Below, in pieces: positions 1-6,398 of a DNA stretch of 26,871 nucleotides. The stretch comes from Treponema sp. UBA3862 (lineage in GTDB: Bacteria; Spirochaetota; Spirochaetia; Treponematales; Treponemataceae): positions 1 through 26,871 of the forward strand of contig DGGY01000035.1 in assembly GCA_002392405.1 (NCBI GenBank). The letters run 5' to 3'. The notes beneath the pieces are model-generated. The model was not told the origin of the DNA. It searched no databases and was given only the letters and a program-made list of their open reading frames with translations. Position 1 is the stretch's first letter, and every line of letters begins with the position of its first letter. The position numbers were made by a program, and so were the translations under genes.

Positions 1-459
1 CTCTCAGTTTTTCAAGTTCAGTTTTGGGTTCGGTATTCTTTTTTGATTTTTTTTGCAGCCATGTTCTTAGGATTTCCTCGTCCGTCTCTGCTTAAAAGTT
101 CATAACCGCCTTTTTTGTATTTCTTTCGCCAGGTACAGATTGTTCCCCAGTTTGGAATTTTAAAATAGACAGCAGTTTTTTTATCAGAGAGATTATTTTC
201 TTGCTGATATTGTAGCACATGTATCTTAAAATCTCCGCTGTAAGTTTCATTCTTATGAATTAACCCTTCAATTCCATTTGTTTTGAATTGTGCTACCAGC
301 ATTTTTACAATTGAATCTGAAATCCCGAATTTTTGTGCAGTTATACTATAACCATCATTTGAACTTAAATAATGAGCTACAATTTCTGCTTTCTTTTCTA
401 AACTTAATTTAGGCAAAAAAAATGTACCTCCAAAAATTGTCTCCAACTTTTGGGGTACA
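1..459 (-). mobile_element. IS3-family (IS150-like) insertion sequence, one end
   Basis: The window opens inside an insertion sequence whose outer end lies near 459, where the minus strand begins TGTACCCCAAAAGTTGGAG. A TG-starting, C/A-rich terminus followed within about 45 bp by a helix-turn-helix OrfA gene is typical of IS3-family elements of the IS150 group. The other end and OrfB (the DDE integrase part) lie beyond position 1 and cannot be seen. The element sits only 37 bp beyond the stop of the LysM-protein gene, so it may have displaced that operon's terminator. The exact terminal base is my estimate, since the opposite inverted repeat is outside the window. Confidence 0.75.
18..416 (-). 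CDS. IS3/IS150-type transposase OrfA, 3' frame probably disrupted
   Basis: This is the DNA-binding first frame of an IS3-family transposase. The protein has two successive helix-turn-helix segments, one around KFGISDSIVK and a second around TICTWRKKYKKGG, as in IS150 InsJ. A longer reading from a TTG at 446 is open, but I prefer the TTG at 416 (product starts MPKLSLEKK) because GGAGGT lies 9 nt upstream. The frame ends at a TGA at 18-20 soon after an A8 run (positions 47-54 on the plus strand). If one A of that run is skipped, the reading continues without a stop to the window edge as NTEPKTELEKLR. That looks like the start of the leucine-zipper tail normally found at the end of OrfA. The gene is therefore either frameshifted, affected by a homopolymer read error, or slippage-dependent. 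Confidence 0.75.
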   Translation of the reverse strand: MPKLSLEKKAEIVAHYLSSNDGYSITAQKFGISDSIVKMLVAQFKTNGIEGLIHKNETYSGDFKIHVLQYQQENNLSDKKTAVYFKIPNWGTICTWRKKYKKGGYELLSRDGRGNPKNMAAKKIKKEYRTQN

Positions 460-496
460 CTTCAAATGAAACCTGCAGGATTTTTTTCAGTCCAAA

Positions 497-1192
497 TTAT
501 TTATTTGCAGAATATCCGTCGTATTTTTTTGACGGTGAATAAACACCTTCGCGGTATTCACCTGTAATACTAGGAATTTCCATCTTCATACCAGGAAGAA
601 TGAGGTTTGGATCATTCGGTTTTGGCATATTTGATTTATTTGCCTGATAAAGGTTTTCCCAGAGAAGAGGATTGTTATAAACATAAGGACGGCCGGAAAT
701 ATTCCAGTAACAGTCTTTTGTTTCTGCCCACGGGCGTACTACATAATACTGAGGAAGCGGTGTGATTTCCTTAATGTCTGCAAGTGCATCAAGCACCTGT
801 CTTGCATAAGCTGCAGCAGTTGTATAATCTTCAGCCTTAAATGCATCATCAGCACTGGCGTAAGATTTCTGTGCGGCAGAGAATGCCATAGGGAAATTGC
901 GGTCTGCATTGATTGATTTTGCGTAATCAAGTTTTGCAGAAGCCTGCTTCATTACTGCTTCAGCATCTGATTTTGCAAGCATCTTTTTAATGTATGCTTC
1001 TGAAAGAGCGGCGTTTTCTTCTGCCTTTTTTGCATAATCTTCAGCAAGAAGATAATCACCTGCATCAAGTGCATTCTGAGCTTTTTTTGTATATTCGTTT
1101 GCAAGTTTCTGATAAGTATTGTTTTTATAGCTTACAGCGAACATAAGAGAAGCACAAACAAATGTAAGTGCGGTTAAAAGTACTTTTTTCAT
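497..1192 (-). CDS. Secreted LysM-domain protein
   Basis: The 231-residue product starts with a signal peptide (MKKVLLTALTFVCASLMFA). Residues about 25-145 form an alanine-rich helical region with TPR-like spacing (ALDAGDYLLAEDYAKKAEE and AFKAEDYTTAAAYARQ). Residues about 148-206 resemble a LysM fold: YVVRPWAETKDCYWNISGRP, then LLWENLYQANK, then PNLILPGMKMEIP. LysM domains bind peptidoglycan, so a periplasmic wall-associated role is likely. It is the second gene of an operon: its ATG overlaps the stop of the upstream lipoprotein (TAATG), with GGGGAGG upstream, so translation is probably coupled. No enzymatic domain is visible, so it may be structural or an adaptor. The IS insertion lies immediately downstream. 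Confidence 0.8.
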   Translation of the reverse strand: MKKVLLTALTFVCASLMFAVSYKNNTYQKLANEYTKKAQNALDAGDYLLAEDYAKKAEENAALSEAYIKKMLAKSDAEAVMKQASAKLDYAKSINADRNFPMAFSAAQKSYASADDAFKAEDYTTAAAYARQVLDALADIKEITPLPQYYVVRPWAETKDCYWNISGRPYVYNNPLLWENLYQANKSNMPKPNDPNLILPGMKMEIPSITGEYREGVYSPSKKYDGYSANK

Positions 1193-2241
1193 TATTTAGC
1201 CTCCCCTGCATCTTTAACAGCTTCTTCTGCAGCGATTGCTGTTTCTGCAACTTTTTCTGCAGTTTTTGCTGTTACACCTTCTTCTACATTGATAACTGCT
1301 TCATCAGGATTTTCGAATTTATCTTCTTCAAGAAGAACAGCATCTTCTTTTTCGATTCCTGCAACTTCACCTGCAAGAGGAGCAATTGTATCAGCTTCTG
1401 CGGCATAGCTTTCTGAATCTGCAACCTTCTGTTTTGCAGCGTCAATTAAAGCCTGCGCTTTTGCACGTTTGTCTTTAATGTCTTCATAAAGATAATTGAA
1501 AGTTTCTTTTGCAGATTTATATCCGTTAAAAGCACCTTCGATATTTGCAGTTACATAAGCAGAATCTGCCTTTTTGAATGTATCTGAAGCTTTTTTATAT
1601 TCGTCTTTTCTTGCAATTCCAGCCTTTACACTGTCTGCATTCTTTTTTGCTTCAAGAGCGGCATTGCGTTCACGTGCAGCATTTGCTTTAAGACCTTTGT
1701 TAACTACATCACTGTATGCACTCAATGCTTCCTGAGCCTTTGCAAGAAGATCTTTTCCTGCAGCTCCTGTTCCCATTGCAGCATATTCTTCAAGGGCCTT
1801 TGCGCCTGCATCATATGAAGCCTTGTCTTCTCCTGAAAGAGAAAGGCTGTCTGCCTTTTCTTTGAGAGCCTGAGCCTGGCTTGCTGCAGCAAGTGAATTA
1901 TAACGGTCTGTCAGATCTTTAATTTCTGCTGAATAATCTTTTGAAGGATCTTCTGCAAGCTTATTTTTTATTGAAGTATACTTTGCTTCTGCAGCATCAA
2001 ATCCATCCGGATAATATTTTTTTGCATCTGCGGCAATTGCTGCTTCACGTGCTGTTTCTGTCAGTGCAAAAAGTGCCTGATTACCTGCTGAAAAATCAAC
2101 AGCTTCTTCTTTTACTTCTTCTTTAACTTCTTCTACTGCATCCTGAACCTGTGGTTCCGGTTCTGCTTTTGGAGTTGAACCGCAGGAAGCAATCAAAAGA
2201 ACTGCCATGGCACAAAAAAGTGCCTGAATCAATTTTTTCAT
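1192..2241 (-). CDS. Coiled-coil envelope lipoprotein
   Basis: The 349-residue product begins with a lipoprotein signal peptide and lipobox (LLIASC, Cys20), predicting a lipid-anchored envelope protein. An acidic Pro/Glu/Val linker follows (about 24-48). The rest is a long Ala/Lys/Glu/Asp-rich helical region with repeated FDAAEAKYTSI- and FKKADSAYVTAN-like units, reminiscent of TPR or DUF4398-type helical repeats. The C-terminus is acidic. It is the first gene of the operon with the LysM protein and shares the same helical-repeat style, so the two probably work together at the periplasmic face of a membrane or the wall. A GGGGGA Shine-Dalgarno precedes the ATG, and a sigma-70 promoter lies at 2315-2343. 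The specific function is unknown. Confidence 0.75.
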   Translation of the reverse strand: MKKLIQALFCAMAVLLIASCGSTPKAEPEPQVQDAVEEVKEEVKEEAVDFSAGNQALFALTETAREAAIAADAKKYYPDGFDAAEAKYTSIKNKLAEDPSKDYSAEIKDLTDRYNSLAAASQAQALKEKADSLSLSGEDKASYDAGAKALEEYAAMGTGAAGKDLLAKAQEALSAYSDVVNKGLKANAARERNAALEAKKNADSVKAGIARKDEYKKASDTFKKADSAYVTANIEGAFNGYKSAKETFNYLYEDIKDKRAKAQALIDAAKQKVADSESYAAEADTIAPLAGEVAGIEKEDAVLLEEDKFENPDEAVINVEEGVTAKTAEKVAETAIAAEEAVKDAGEAK

Positions 2242-2490
2242 TTTTCCCCCATTTTTGTAATGGAATTTGGATTTTCATAAAAGCAAATCCATTTTTTAAT
2301 TATCCTTATAATAAATTATAATTAAGATATTATCGGTAAGCAACCTTGATTATCTTAAAAAGTTCTTTTTTCGTGCAGGAACATAAATTCCATACTATAA
2401 TAAGTTAGTAAAACTCTAAAACCTATAATAAAACAAGGACAAGATAAAAGACCGCATCAGAATTAACGCCGGCCTTTTACAGGAGTAGTT
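2242..2490. other. Divergent AT-rich intergenic region
   Basis: This gap separates the minus-strand lipoprotein operon from the plus-strand ydbC-like gene. Besides the minus promoter it holds two plus-strand TATAAT hexamers, at 2396-2401 and 2424-2429, that could serve ydbC. Neither has a convincing -35 box, so I leave the plus promoter unassigned. Confidence 0.4.
2315..2343 (-). promoter_or_regulatory. Sigma-70 promoter of the lipoprotein-LysM operon
   Basis: On the minus strand TTGCTT (2338-2343) is followed by a 17-bp spacer and a perfect TATAAT (2315-2320). The predicted start near 2308 leaves a leader of about 65 nt before the lipoprotein ATG. Confidence 0.75.
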
Positions 2491-2718
2491 ATGGCAGATG
2501 ATTTTTCTTATGAAATTAAAGAAAGTTTAGGTGTTTTTTCTACTGCAAAGTCAGGCTGGACAACAGAACTCAACAAAATAAGCTGGGGCGGACGTCCGGA
2601 AAAATATGACATAAGGCCCTGGTCTCCAGACCACAACAAGATGGGAAAAGGCATTTCCCTGACAAAAGAAGAAGTAACAGCCTTAAGAGATCTTTTAAAT
2701 AAAATAGAACTAGACTGA
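2491..2718 (+). CDS. ydbC: PC4/YdbC-like single-stranded DNA-binding protein
   Basis: The 75-residue product resembles the bacterial YdbC branch of the PC4 (p15) family, small beta-sheet proteins that bind single-stranded nucleic acid as dimers. Family-like blocks are FSYEIKESLGVFST, the conserved WTTELNKISWGGRPEKYDIR, and the closing helix GISLTKEEVTALRDLL. AGGAG lies 7 nt before the ATG. The gene converges on holA and its last 9 bases overlap the holA end, leaving no room for a terminator between them. The cellular role in spirochaetes is unknown; a link to transcription or DNA metabolism is inferred from the fold only. Confidence 0.8.
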   Translation: MADDFSYEIKESLGVFSTAKSGWTTELNKISWGGRPEKYDIRPWSPDHNKMGKGISLTKEEVTALRDLLNKIELD

Positions 2719-3738
2719 AAAATCGTCGTAAACGCTGCAGTAAGCTCCCTTCTTTATTACAATCTCATAAATCATAAGAATAAGCTGGGTATCCTGAAAA
2801 GTCATGCCTGAAGAGCGGATTTCCATGTCTGTTTTTGAAAGAAGTGAAATAACAGCCTGCACCTGTCCAGGCGTCCAGATTTTTGCTGCCTGAGCATACT
2901 GCTTTCTGACAGCTGCCGAAGCAAAACCGTTCTTTTTTAATTCAAGCTCGTCTGCCCTGCCTGCTGCATTAAGGGAATGCCAGAGAGCAAGTTTTCTGAA
3001 ACAGTACAAAAGCCCGCCGATAATTACAAAATGGTCATTATCTTTTTTGAGCATGCGGATTTTCTGAAGAATTGAAAGACAGTTTTCAAATTTTTTCTGT
3101 GCAGGTGCATTTTCCATCATTGCATCAAAAAGCGTAAAGGCAGATTCTTCGCGGTTATGACTTAAAATCTGTTCTACTTCGGCAGCAGTTACACAGTGAC
3201 CTTTTGGAAAACACATGAAAAAGCGGCTGCATTCACTTTTGAGTTCTTCAGTGTTGTTCTCAACCATTTCAAGAACCGCTTCAACTGCATCAGTGTCAAT
3301 TGAATATCCGTTTTTCTGAAAGAAAGAATGGAGCCACTGTTCCTTGCGGTCCTCAAACATTTCCCAGAAAACAACTTTATTGGAAGGAGGAACAAGTTTT
3401 TCAAGTTTTGCATCAACTTTAAATTCTTCAGAAGTAAGAACTAAAACAGTTGCATCGCTTCCAGTCTTTTTTGCTGACTCTACCCACTGGCTGAGAAGAT
3501 CTGTATCTTTTTTATCTTTTATGAGTTCTGCATTATTAATTACAACAAATGAAGCCGGAGTAAAAAGAGACTCTGTCATCAGCTGTGCAACCACTTCATT
3601 CATCTGCATGTCAGCCGCATAATACGAAAAGTCATCGCTTGAGCCGTATTTTTTCTTTAAGGCTTCTTTTAAAGTGAGGATTTTTTCTTTTTTTTCACCA
3701 AGCTCCGGGCCTGTGTAAAGATATAAAGGTACAGCCAT
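2710..3738 (-). CDS. holA: DNA polymerase III subunit delta
   Basis: The 342-residue product matches the delta clamp-loader subunit in length and layout: an N-terminal RecA-like domain starting VPLYLYTGPELGEKKEKI, the ESLFTPASFVVINNAEL segment that contacts the sliding clamp, a small middle domain (DAVEAVLEMVENNTEELKSE), and a helical collar domain ending FQDTQLILMIYEIVIKK. Delta opens the beta clamp during loading. It is the last gene of hprK-ptsH-lexA-holA, starting 2 nt after the lexA stop without a clear Shine-Dalgarno, so translation is probably coupled to lexA. Sequence divergence among delta subunits is high, but pattern and length fit well. Confidence 0.85.
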   Translation of the reverse strand: MAVPLYLYTGPELGEKKEKILTLKEALKKKYGSSDDFSYYAADMQMNEVVAQLMTESLFTPASFVVINNAELIKDKKDTDLLSQWVESAKKTGSDATVLVLTSEEFKVDAKLEKLVPPSNKVVFWEMFEDRKEQWLHSFFQKNGYSIDTDAVEAVLEMVENNTEELKSECSRFFMCFPKGHCVTAAEVEQILSHNREESAFTLFDAMMENAPAQKKFENCLSILQKIRMLKKDNDHFVIIGGLLYCFRKLALWHSLNAAGRADELELKKNGFASAAVRKQYAQAAKIWTPGQVQAVISLLSKTDMEIRSSGMTFQDTQLILMIYEIVIKKGAYCSVYDDFSV

Positions 3739-3740
3739 TT

Positions 3741-4346
3741 TTAATATGTACGTACAATGTTAGACAGAATACCTACAACCCTTAAATCTTTTACATAAAT
3801 CGGCTGAAAGTCAGGGTTTTCAGGCTGAAGTTTTACTCTGTCTGCTTCTTTGTAATATCTTTTTAAAGTAATGGCATCATCAATTACTGCAACTACAATC
3901 TGGCCGTCACAGGCAACAGAAGTCTGTTCAATAACGGCAAGATCTCCTTCAAGAATTCCTGCGTTAATCATGCTGCGGCCGCGTACACGGAGTGCAAAAT
4001 AATTTTTTCCGGGTCTTACAAACGGTTCAGGAAGATTAATGTAGCCGTCAAGGTTTTCTTCACTTAAAAGCGGCTTTCCTGCGGCGATTGTACCAAGCAG
4101 CGGAACTCTTCCTATGAAAGGGCCCTTTTCTGAACCATCCTGAATAACTTTAATCGAACGCGAGCTCTTAGGTTTGATTGAAATATATCCTTTTTTCTGA
4201 AGCGCCGTGATGTGATCCTGAACAGCCCTTAAAGAAATACCGAAATAATTGCTTATTTCCCTGACAGTAGGAGGAAAAGTATTGTCCTTTGTATAAGTAG
4301 AAATAAAGGTAAGAACTTCTTTCTGTCTGTCGGTAAGTTCCCTCAT
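3741..4346 (-). CDS. lexA: LexA repressor
   Basis: The 201-residue protein is a complete LexA: an N-terminal winged helix-turn-helix (FPPTVREISNYFGISLRAVQ, residues 24-43) and a C-terminal S24 peptidase domain. The self-cleavage site Ala89-Gly90 is present in TIAAGKP, the nucleophile is Ser125 in GRSMINAG, and the general base is Lys162 in ITLKRYY. It should repress DNA-damage genes and be inactivated by RecA-stimulated autocleavage. The Shine-Dalgarno GGAGGAATAATTT overlaps the end of ptsH, and holA follows after 2 nt, so lexA seems to be expressed from the hprK promoter. I see no obvious dyad operator at that promoter, so self-repression is not evident. Confidence 0.93.
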   Translation of the reverse strand: MRELTDRQKEVLTFISTYTKDNTFPPTVREISNYFGISLRAVQDHITALQKKGYISIKPKSSRSIKVIQDGSEKGPFIGRVPLLGTIAAGKPLLSEENLDGYINLPEPFVRPGKNYFALRVRGRSMINAGILEGDLAVIEQTSVACDGQIVVAVIDDAITLKRYYKEADRVKLQPENPDFQPIYVKDLRVVGILSNIVRTY

Positions 4347-4349
4347 AAA

Positions 4350-4616
4350 TTATTCCTCCTCAAATCTGCTTTCAAACAGCTGAACAATAGCATCCGCACA
4401 CTGAACTTCATCAGGTCCGTCAGTCCTTAAAGTGATTGTTGAATTATAGGCAGCGGCCATTGTAATTACACCCATGATTGATTTTGCATTTACTTCTGCA
4501 TCATCTTTAACCATTGTAACTTCGCACGAAAACCTGTTTGCGGTCTGGGCGATTAAAGCAGCAGGGCGGGCGTGAATACCGGCACGATTTCTTACGGTTA
4601 AAAGTTTTTCTGTCAT
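4350..4616 (-). CDS. ptsH: Phosphocarrier protein HPr
   Basis: The 88-residue product is a full-length HPr. Both phosphorylation sites are intact: His15 in GIHARPAAL (accepts phosphate from enzyme I) and Ser46 in NAKSIMGV (target of HPr kinase). It lies 25 nt after hprK, its kinase/phosphorylase, with a GAGG Shine-Dalgarno, and upstream of lexA. No enzyme I or sugar-specific enzyme II is in this window. In several spirochaetes such HPr/HprK sets are thought to be regulatory rather than for sugar uptake; whether that holds here cannot be seen from this segment. Confidence 0.95.
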   Translation of the reverse strand: MTEKLLTVRNRAGIHARPAALIAQTANRFSCEVTMVKDDAEVNAKSIMGVITMAAAYNSTITLRTDGPDEVQCADAIVQLFESRFEEE

Positions 4617-4641
4617 ATAAACCTCACTTTATGTGTATATT

Positions 4642-5631
4642 TTAATAAGAGTCGTCCGAGCCGTAATATGCGGCCTGAGCTTCTCCGGATTCAATCCATT
4701 TTAAGATATTCTGATTAAAGTCCTTAGCTGAATTATAACCCATAGCCTTTAATCTTTCATTCATTGCAGCAGCCTCAATGATAATCGGGAGGTTACGTCC
4801 AGGGCGGACAGGGATTTCTATTGTAGGAACTTTAACACCGAGAAGATCCGTACTGCTCTGGTCAGTTCCGATTCTGTCATAAATTTTATTCTGATCCCAT
4901 TCTTCAAGCTTAATGATAAGCTGCACTTCTTTCTGTTCGCGGATGGAACCTACACCGTAAAGCTGGGTAACATTGATAATACCAAGTCCGCGGATTTCCA
5001 TGTGGTGGCTGATAAAATTGTTCGCCCCCTGCCCTAAAACAGAGTTTCCGTTTACACAGCGGATTTCTACAATATCATCTGCAACAAGACGGTGACCTCT
5101 CTCTACAAGTTCCAGGGCACACTCTGATTTTCCGACACCTGAATGCCCCGTAAGCAGGATTCCTACACCGTATACTTCTACAAGAACTCCGTGAAGAGTC
5201 TTTTTTGGAGCAAAGATATTTGAGAACACACGGAAAAGACGTGCTGAAAACTCAGATGATTCAAGCGGTGACTGTAAGATGGCGCAGCCGTTTTTTTCTG
5301 CAATTTCTATAAAAGTTTCATCAGGCACAAGATTATGAGTAAAAACCACACACGGTACATTGTAAGAAAAAAGACGTTCGATTGTTTCGGTTCTGTTTTC
5401 CTGATGAAGTTTTGAAAGATAAGCAGTTTCACCGCGCCCGAAAAGCTGGACACGGTCGGCAGCAAAACTGTCATAAAAACCGGAAAGTTCAAGTCCCGGG
5501 CGGTTAATGTTAGGCACAGTGATTGTACGCGTTAATCCTTTGCGTCCTGCAATACAGTGCAGTTCCAGAGAATTATGCCCCTTGAGATCCATATCAATTA
5601 AATCAAGAACTGTAAAAGGTTTATCTGCCAT
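4642..5631 (-). CDS. hprK: HPr kinase/phosphorylase
   Basis: The 329-residue product phosphorylates HPr on Ser46 with ATP or pyrophosphate and can reverse the reaction. It has the N-terminal regulatory domain (about 1-135), then the kinase core with His147 (LHGVLV), Walker A GHSGVGKS (162-169), the VADDIVEI acidic pair (Asp185/186), the family signature EIRGLGIINV (212-221), and the C-terminal loop VRPGRNLPIIIEAAAMN. Length is typical. The ATG at 5631 has no Shine-Dalgarno. A promoter-like TTGTGA-N17-TATAGT ends 8 nt before it, so the mRNA is probably leaderless. It is the first gene of hprK-ptsH-lexA-holA. Confidence 0.95.
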   Translation of the reverse strand: MADKPFTVLDLIDMDLKGHNSLELHCIAGRKGLTRTITVPNINRPGLELSGFYDSFAADRVQLFGRGETAYLSKLHQENRTETIERLFSYNVPCVVFTHNLVPDETFIEIAEKNGCAILQSPLESSEFSARLFRVFSNIFAPKKTLHGVLVEVYGVGILLTGHSGVGKSECALELVERGHRLVADDIVEIRCVNGNSVLGQGANNFISHHMEIRGLGIINVTQLYGVGSIREQKEVQLIIKLEEWDQNKIYDRIGTDQSSTDLLGVKVPTIEIPVRPGRNLPIIIEAAAMNERLKAMGYNSAKDFNQNILKWIESGEAQAAYYGSDDSY

Positions 5632-5639
5632 ATAAATAT

Positions 5640-5668
5640 ACTATACATACAATAAGGTAAAATCACAA
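5640..5668 (-). promoter_or_regulatory. Promoter of hprK-ptsH-lexA-holA
   Basis: On the minus strand TTGTGA (5663-5668), a 17-bp spacer and TATAGT (5640-5645) make a good sigma-70 promoter. The -10 ends 8 nt before the hprK ATG, putting the transcription start at or within 1-2 nt of the start codon. Confidence 0.7.
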
Positions 5669-5687
5669 GAATTATTTTAACAAAATT

Positions 5688-5722
5688 CAAAAAAAATCCC
5701 CGGAAAAAACTCTTCCCCGGGG
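5688..5722 (-). terminator. Rho-independent terminator of hpf
   Basis: On the minus strand a CCCCGG/CCGGGG stem (arms 5717-5722 and 5698-5703) is followed by A and a run of eight T (5689-5696). It lies 38 nt beyond the hpf stop and just ahead of the hprK promoter, separating hpf from the hprK operon. Confidence 0.8.
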
Positions 5723-5759
5723 CTGTCGGCTGCAAGCCTTTATCAGTTTAATTCAGAAA

Positions 5760-6044
5760 TTACTTTTCCTGAATCTTATCCTTTTCTTTCTTAACTTTTG
5801 TGTCAAGAACGTCCATCATCTTGTTTAAAGCAGCACCGAAGTCAAAATCTTTGCCGCTAACATGAGCCTGTGCACCCCAGCGGAAATTTGCTGTTGCATC
5901 GAATACATATTCCTGTTCATGTTTTACGCGTACTGTAAGATCTACAATAAGGTCGTCTGCATACTTGATGCGTTCAAGTTTTTTTTCAATAAGATCTGAT
6001 TGTTTCTGTTCAAGTTCAAAAGCTGCTGATACATTTTTAGTCAT
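5760..6044 (-). CDS. hpf: Short-form ribosome hibernation promoting factor
   Basis: The 94-residue product matches the short HPF/YfiA (RaiA) family: a helix starting SDLIEKKLERIKY, the beta-strand segment DLTVRVKHEQEYVFDATANF, and a second helix FGAALNKMMDVLDTKVKKEKDK. The long-form C-terminal dimerisation domain is absent. Such proteins sit in the ribosomal A/P-site region during slow growth. A strong Shine-Dalgarno (AAGGGGGAAAC) precedes the ATG. It has its own promoter (6112-6140) and terminator (5688-5722). Position between rpoN and hprK parallels the proteobacterial rpoN-hpf-PTS cluster, a known conserved neighbourhood. Confidence 0.88.
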   Translation of the reverse strand: MTKNVSAAFELEQKQSDLIEKKLERIKYADDLIVDLTVRVKHEQEYVFDATANFRWGAQAHVSGKDFDFGAALNKMMDVLDTKVKKEKDKIQEK

Positions 6045-6398
6045 AGTAGTTTCCCCCTTATGATGTTAAAATCGGGCGGCAGGTGTATCCCCTGATTAAC
6101 CCTCTATGAAGATTATAATATGGAAATCTGGTTAAAACAAATTTTATTTAAATCTTGTAACAGTCTTTTATGAAAGGCAGGCTTTAAAAAAGAAACTATC
6201 TTACCGGATTGATGTAAAAACATTTGACGGAACGGAGCAAAAAACGGCTTTTGCGAACACTTGCAGGGGTGGCCGCTTTTGCGGCCGTAAAATAAGATAC
6301 GCCCCTGCACCGTGCGAGCATAAAACGGCTTTTTGTGGAAGTGCAGTCAAGTGTTTTTTTTGTCTCAACAGCAAGATAATAATTATTATTTAAAAAGC
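6045..6398. other. rpoN-hpf gap with a GC-rich palindromic island
   Basis: This 354-bp gap holds the hpf promoter and, at about 6230-6340, a GC-rich inverted-repeat island. Outer arms GCAGGGG (6263-6269) and CCCCTGC (6302-6308) enclose a perfect inner hairpin GGCCGC-TTTT-GCGGCC (6271-6286). The 12-mer AAAACGGCTTTT is repeated directly at 6241-6252 and 6322-6333 around the island. A 65-codon frame through it starts at GTG without Shine-Dalgarno, and I do not regard it as a gene. It could be a dispersed palindromic repeat or an rpoN 3' end structure; no clear T-run follows on either strand. Confidence 0.5.
6112..6140 (-). promoter_or_regulatory. Promoter of hpf
   Basis: On the minus strand TTGTTT (6135-6140), a 17-bp spacer and a perfect TATAAT (6112-6117) are present. 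The predicted start near 6105 gives a leader of about 60 nt. Confidence 0.65.

Noticed and set aside
40..46. Canonical IS3 -1 frameshift site (AAAAAAG) in OrfA
   Set aside because: The heptamer is present but not in the phase needed for A-AAA-AAG slippage, and the -1 frame hits a stop after about a dozen codons.
6113..6310. 65-codon minus-strand frame through the rpoN-hpf island
   Set aside because: It starts at GTG with no Shine-Dalgarno, and most of its length is the palindromic island plus the hpf promoter.
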